From an uncultured Collinsella sp. (GTDB lineage Bacteria; Actinomycetota; Coriobacteriia; Coriobacteriales; Coriobacteriaceae), in the NCBI GenBank assembly GCA_900549275.1, contig URNU01000007.1, forward strand, positions 1-16,259: a stretch of DNA of 16,259 bases, written 5' to 3'. The position numbers were made by a program, and so were the translations under genes. This document shows, one piece after another, positions 13,283-16,259 of this stretch. Below the pieces are notes generated by a model. It worked only from the letters and a program-made list of their open reading frames with translations. It had not been told where the DNA came from and ran no database searches. Numbering within the stretch: position 1 is the stretch's first letter; every line of letters starts with the position of its first letter.

Positions 13283-14632
13283 CTATTCCACAACATGACC
13301 GATAAGCTCATAGCAGAAGCTATCGGTAAACTCGACAGTCAGAATATCGCCCACGGACGCCTCGCTGGCGTCCAGATGCACCGCGCCATCGGAATCGGGC
13401 GCCTGGAACCAGGCGTGACCGATCAGCTCGGCGCCGTCCTCGGTCTCCTCGATGCCGTCGACGATCACCTGTGCGCGCTCGCCCACATGGGCCGCCGTGG
13501 CGGCAAAACCGAGCGACTCGGCCAGATCCATGGCCTCCTGGGCACGCTCGAGCTTGACCTCCTCATCGACCTGGCCCTCCATCTTGGCAGCCAGGCTGCC
13601 CTCCTCACGCGAGTAGGCAAAGACGCTCGTGTAGTCAAAGCCGACGGTGTCCATAAAGTCGATAAGATCGCGGAACTCGTCGTCGGTCTCGGTCGGGAAG
13701 CCGACCATGGCCGTAGAGCGAATCACGATGCCGGGGATGCGCTCGCGAAGGTCGCGGAACAGATCCTCGAGCTCCTGGCGCGAACCGGAGCGACGCATGG
13801 CCTTGAGGATGCGCGCGTCGCAGTGCTGCACGGGGATATCGATATAGGGCAGCACCTCGGGCGTATCGCGAATCGTCTCGATAAGCTCGTCGGTCATTCC
13901 CTCGGGCTGCAGGTAGAGCACGCGGACCCAGACATTGTGCGGACGCACGACCTCGGCAACGGCACGCAGCAGCTGCGCCAGATTGCGCGGCGAGCCCTCA
14001 GCGACGTCCTCGTCGGCAAAGTCGGTGCCCCAAATGCCCGTGTCCTGGCCGATCAGCACGATCTCGCGCACACCGCCGGCAACCAGGTCGCGCACCTCGG
14101 TGATAATGCTCTCGGCATTACGCGAATGATAGCGACCGCGAATGTAGGGGATCATGCAGAAGCTGCAAAAACGATTGCAGCCATCGGAGATCTTAACATA
14201 GGCAACGGCACCCTCAACGGTACGCTTGACCTGCGGGATATAGGCAGCGATCTCGCGCTCCACGCCCAGTACGCCATCGATGACAGAGACGATACCGTCT
14301 TCCTCATCGGCCTTCACAAAGGCAGCGACCTCGGGAAGCTCGTCGGGCAGGTCATCGCCGTAACGAGACGGCACGCAACCGCACATGACGATGGGGCAGG
14401 CGCGAACGCCGTCCTGCACCTCGTTAGCGAGCTCGAGCGTGGTCTCGATGCTCTCGGACGTCGCCGAGGCAAGAAACGAGCACGTATTGACGATAGCGAT
14501 ATCGGCATCCTGCGGATCGAATGCCTCCTCGTAACCCGCAGCGGTCAGCAGCGAACGCATGCGGTCGGTATCGACCTCGTTCTTGGCGCAGCCAAGCGTG
14601 ATATAGAGTACGGAACCCAACGGAGTATCCAT
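13283..14632 (-). CDS. rimO: Ribosomal protein uS12 methylthiotransferase RimO
   Basis: A radical SAM methylthiotransferase; in E. coli it modifies an aspartate of ribosomal protein S12. Over 449 residues the N-terminal MTTase domain has Cys15 in TLGCAKNEVDTDRM, the RimO-type signature, Cys51 in VNTCSF, and Cys86 (or Cys84) in MCGCVPSRYGD. The radical SAM motif is CNRFCSFC (Cys152, Cys156, Cys159), and a TRAM-type segment with IGHAWFQAPDSDGAV closes the protein. It is a paralogue of miaB in this window. The ATG at 14632 fits the family N-terminus, but the nearest purine-rich site (AAAGGA) is more than ten bases away, so initiation may be weak or coupled to yajQ, whose stop is 26 bases upstream. 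Confidence 0.95.
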   Translation of the reverse strand: MDTPLGSVLYITLGCAKNEVDTDRMRSLLTAAGYEEAFDPQDADIAIVNTCSFLASATSESIETTLELANEVQDGVRACPIVMCGCVPSRYGDDLPDELPEVAAFVKADEEDGIVSVIDGVLGVEREIAAYIPQVKRTVEGAVAYVKISDGCNRFCSFCMIPYIRGRYHSRNAESIITEVRDLVAGGVREIVLIGQDTGIWGTDFADEDVAEGSPRNLAQLLRAVAEVVRPHNVWVRVLYLQPEGMTDELIETIRDTPEVLPYIDIPVQHCDARILKAMRRSGSRQELEDLFRDLRERIPGIVIRSTAMVGFPTETDDEFRDLIDFMDTVGFDYTSVFAYSREEGSLAAKMEGQVDEEVKLERAQEAMDLAESLGFAATAAHVGERAQVIVDGIEETEDGAELIGHAWFQAPDSDGAVHLDASEASVGDILTVEFTDSFCYELIGHVVE

Positions 14633-14658
14633 GTTGGAGAACGGTCCTTTCGAGTAAA

Positions 14659-15156
14659 TTAGCGGTAGTTGGTAAACTGCAGCGGCTGGCCGTAGTCCTG
14701 GTCGCGCAGGAACTGGATCACCGTCTGAAGCGCGTCCTTAGAAGCCGAGGAAACGCGCAGCTTATCGGCCTCGATGGTCACCTTGACCTTGAGCTTTTGA
14801 TCTTTGATGTCCTTATTGATCTTCTTGGCGGTCGCCTGGTCGATGCCCTCGACGATATGGCCGAGCACGCGCACGGTACCGCCCGAAGCCGCCTGCGGCG
14901 CGTCCCAGGAGACAGCCTTGAGGTCGATGCCGCGCTTGATGAGCTTAGAGCTCAGCACGTCGATGATCTGCTTGGAGACGAAATCGGCCGGTGCATTGAT
15001 TGTAAAGAGCTTGTCGCCCTTCGAAAGCTCGATGGTGGCGCCAGAGTCCTTGAGGTCATAGCGCTGAGAGATCTCGCGAGTGGTCTGCTGGAAAGCGTTA
15101 TCGACCTCCTGCATATTGACCTCGGACACAACGTCGAAGCTGGAATCTTTAGCCAT
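14659..15156 (-). CDS. yajQ: YajQ family nucleotide-binding protein
   Basis: A 165-residue cytoplasmic protein of the YajQ (DUF520) family. Members bind nucleic acids or nucleotides; some bind cyclic di-GMP. The opening SSFDVVSEVNMQEVDNAFQQTTREISQRYDLKDS is the highly conserved family start, and the C-terminal LRVSSASKDALQTVIQFLRDQDYGQPLQFTNYR its characteristic end. Length is close to the usual 163. The ATG at 15156 follows AAGGAAG at good spacing. The gene lies 26 bases after the RodZ-like gene and 26 before rimO, all on one strand, so the three probably share a transcript. No promoter is evident within the gaps. The exact role in this organism cannot be told from sequence. Confidence 0.93.
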   Translation of the reverse strand: MAKDSSFDVVSEVNMQEVDNAFQQTTREISQRYDLKDSGATIELSKGDKLFTINAPADFVSKQIIDVLSSKLIKRGIDLKAVSWDAPQAASGGTVRVLGHIVEGIDQATAKKINKDIKDQKLKVKVTIEADKLRVSSASKDALQTVIQFLRDQDYGQPLQFTNYR

Positions 15157-15182
15157 GGTTCTTCCTTTCGGTACGGGGAGCC

Positions 15183-16259
15183 TTAATAGCTGTCGTACGG
15201 ATTGTCATCTGAATCGTTTGCTGCCCGGCCGTCGGATGCCGTGTCGGTGCCGTCGGCAGACTGAGCATCGGCGCCGTCGACAGCATCGGTGCCGTCGGTA
15301 CTCTCGCCGTCCTCGGAGTCTGTGGTCTCCTTCTTGGGAACGGTAATGGTCACGCGCGCCACGCCCGATGTCTTGGTGTCATAGCGAACCTTTTCGCCGT
15401 TCTTGGTAACCGTGACATCGGAGGGCTTGGACGTGGTGATCTCGATCGAGGACTCAGGCGTGTACTCCTGCTCAAAGGGGCCGGTCGCCTGGGCGCCGTA
15501 GACCGATTTACCGTCGACCTTGACCTCAATCCAGGCGGTCTTGCCCTTGGCAACGGAAACCTTGACCTTGATGACCTCGTCCTCTTCCTTTTTTACCGTC
15601 GCCTTGGCGGCATCGGAATCGGCAGAATCCGTCGCATCGTCGGTGCCTTCATCCTCGTCAACGGATTCGGTCTTCTTGGAAGACTTCTTGGTCGTCGTCT
15701 TGGTGGCCGCGGGCGTCTCGGGCGTCGACTCGGGTGCAGAAGAGCCACAGCCACGCAGGAGGACCACGATGAGCAAAATCAGCAAAAGTGCCACGGCACC
15801 GATGCCGGCGTAGATGATGCGCGGATCGAGACCATTGTTCTGAGGAGCACGTCCACCGCCGCGTCCGCGATTGGAGCCGCCACGGCCATTCCCCTGCGGC
15901 ATACGGCCGCGACCGCTATCGGGACGACCACGATAGCCGCCTTGGCGCTGCGAGCCACGCTGGCCCGAACGCGGCGCAAGCTCGCCACGGTTCTGATAGC
16001 CACGCTGTTCAGAGCGAGGCGCCGAAGTGCGCTGGCCGTAAGGCTGCGATTGCGAACGAAGGCGCGGCGTCACCTGCGTGGTATCGGCGTCGGCGTAACC
16101 ACCGCGGGAACGCCCGGCAGAAACTCCGCGATATCCACGACCGGAGTAGCCTCCGTCGCCGTAACCGGCGCGAGGATCGCGACTCAACCCGCGAGCGGCG
16201 GGAAGCGCACGGTCATCCGGCATGGGCGTACTGCGAAAGCGATCTCGCTGAGAACGAAT
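15183..16259 (-). CDS. RodZ-like membrane protein with Arg/Gly-rich segment and DUF4115-like domain, 5' partial
   Basis: The frame is open to the right edge, and the first internal ATG (16223) has no ribosome site, so the true start is probably outside. Numbering from that ATG, residues 1-130 are rich in Arg, Gly, Gln and Ser, with RG and RGG repeats. One membrane segment lies at about 136-157. An acidic and Lys/Thr-rich linker runs to about 217, and a beta-rich domain at about 218-296 (TAWIEVKVDGKSVYGAQATGPFEQEY) resembles the C-terminal DUF4115 domain of RodZ. An acidic tail ends in NPYDSY. RodZ organises rod-shape growth through MreB and normally has a cytoplasmic HTH domain, which would lie beyond the edge. 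A RodZ homologue upstream of pgsA matches ymfM in Bacillus. An alternative is an unrelated cell-envelope protein that merely has such a domain. Confidence 0.7.
   Translation of the reverse strand: MRSQRDRFRSTPMPDDRALPAARGLSRDPRAGYGDGGYSGRGYRGVSAGRSRGGYADADTTQVTPRLRSQSQPYGQRTSAPRSEQRGYQNRGELAPRSGQRGSQRQGGYRGRPDSGRGRMPQGNGRGGSNRGRGGGRAPQNNGLDPRIIYAGIGAVALLLILLIVVLLRGCGSSAPESTPETPAATKTTTKKSSKKTESVDEDEGTDDATDSADSDAAKATVKKEEDEVIKVKVSVAKGKTAWIEVKVDGKSVYGAQATGPFEQEYTPESSIEITTSKPSDVTVTKNGEKVRYDTKTSGVARVTITVPKKETTDSEDGESTDGTDAVDGADAQSADGTDTASDGRAANDSDDNPYDSY

Noticed and set aside
13160..14662. 500-codon open frame on the plus strand opposite rimO
   Set aside because: Shadow of rimO and pgsA; it is long only because of GC bias.

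Overview
The window looks like core chromosome of a high-GC Gram-positive actinobacterium. The best guess is a coriobacterium of the Collinsella type. This rests on protein character and gene order, not on a database search. No rRNA, tRNA, CRISPR array, insertion sequence or phage gene was seen.

Region by region, on the minus strand from the right edge: a RodZ-like membrane protein cut by the edge, yajQ, rimO, pgsA and cinA, ended by a strong hairpin at 12061-12084. Next come recA and recX, driven by a consensus promoter with an SOS box inside its spacer. Then a consensus promoter at 9891-9919 precedes rny, a GHKL-type ATPase of unknown role, spoVS, miaB, miaA and hflX, six genes on one strand with mostly tight or overlapping junctions. 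This run meets lexA and a DUF1624 membrane acyltransferase-like gene (plus strand) tail to tail with a 16-base overlap. lexA is divergent from a TM-LysM gene, nrdR and dut (minus strand). The left edge holds a decayed 63-bp tandem repeat.

The gene order resembles two known arrangements. ymfM(rodZ)-pgsA-cinA-recA-rny-ymdB-spoVS-miaB is the Bacillus subtilis order, but here the ymdB slot holds a GHKL ATPase. lexA divergent from a LysM gene followed by nrdR is the Mycobacterium tuberculosis order (Rv2720, Rv2719c, Rv2718c).

The genes form an SOS and DNA maintenance group (lexA, recA, recX, the LysM candidate division inhibitor, nrdR, dut) joined to RNA and translation genes (rny, miaA, miaB, rimO, hflX). 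GAAC-N4-GTTC operators sit in both the recA promoter and the lexA/LysM divergent region. In the latter, three operators are spaced exactly 28 bp apart. The most interesting signals are that operator array, an 11-bp perfect inverted repeat that would bury the nrdR start codon, the unnamed ATPase next to spoVS, structured leader RNA before rny, and phased TGGTCGG repeats upstream of recA.
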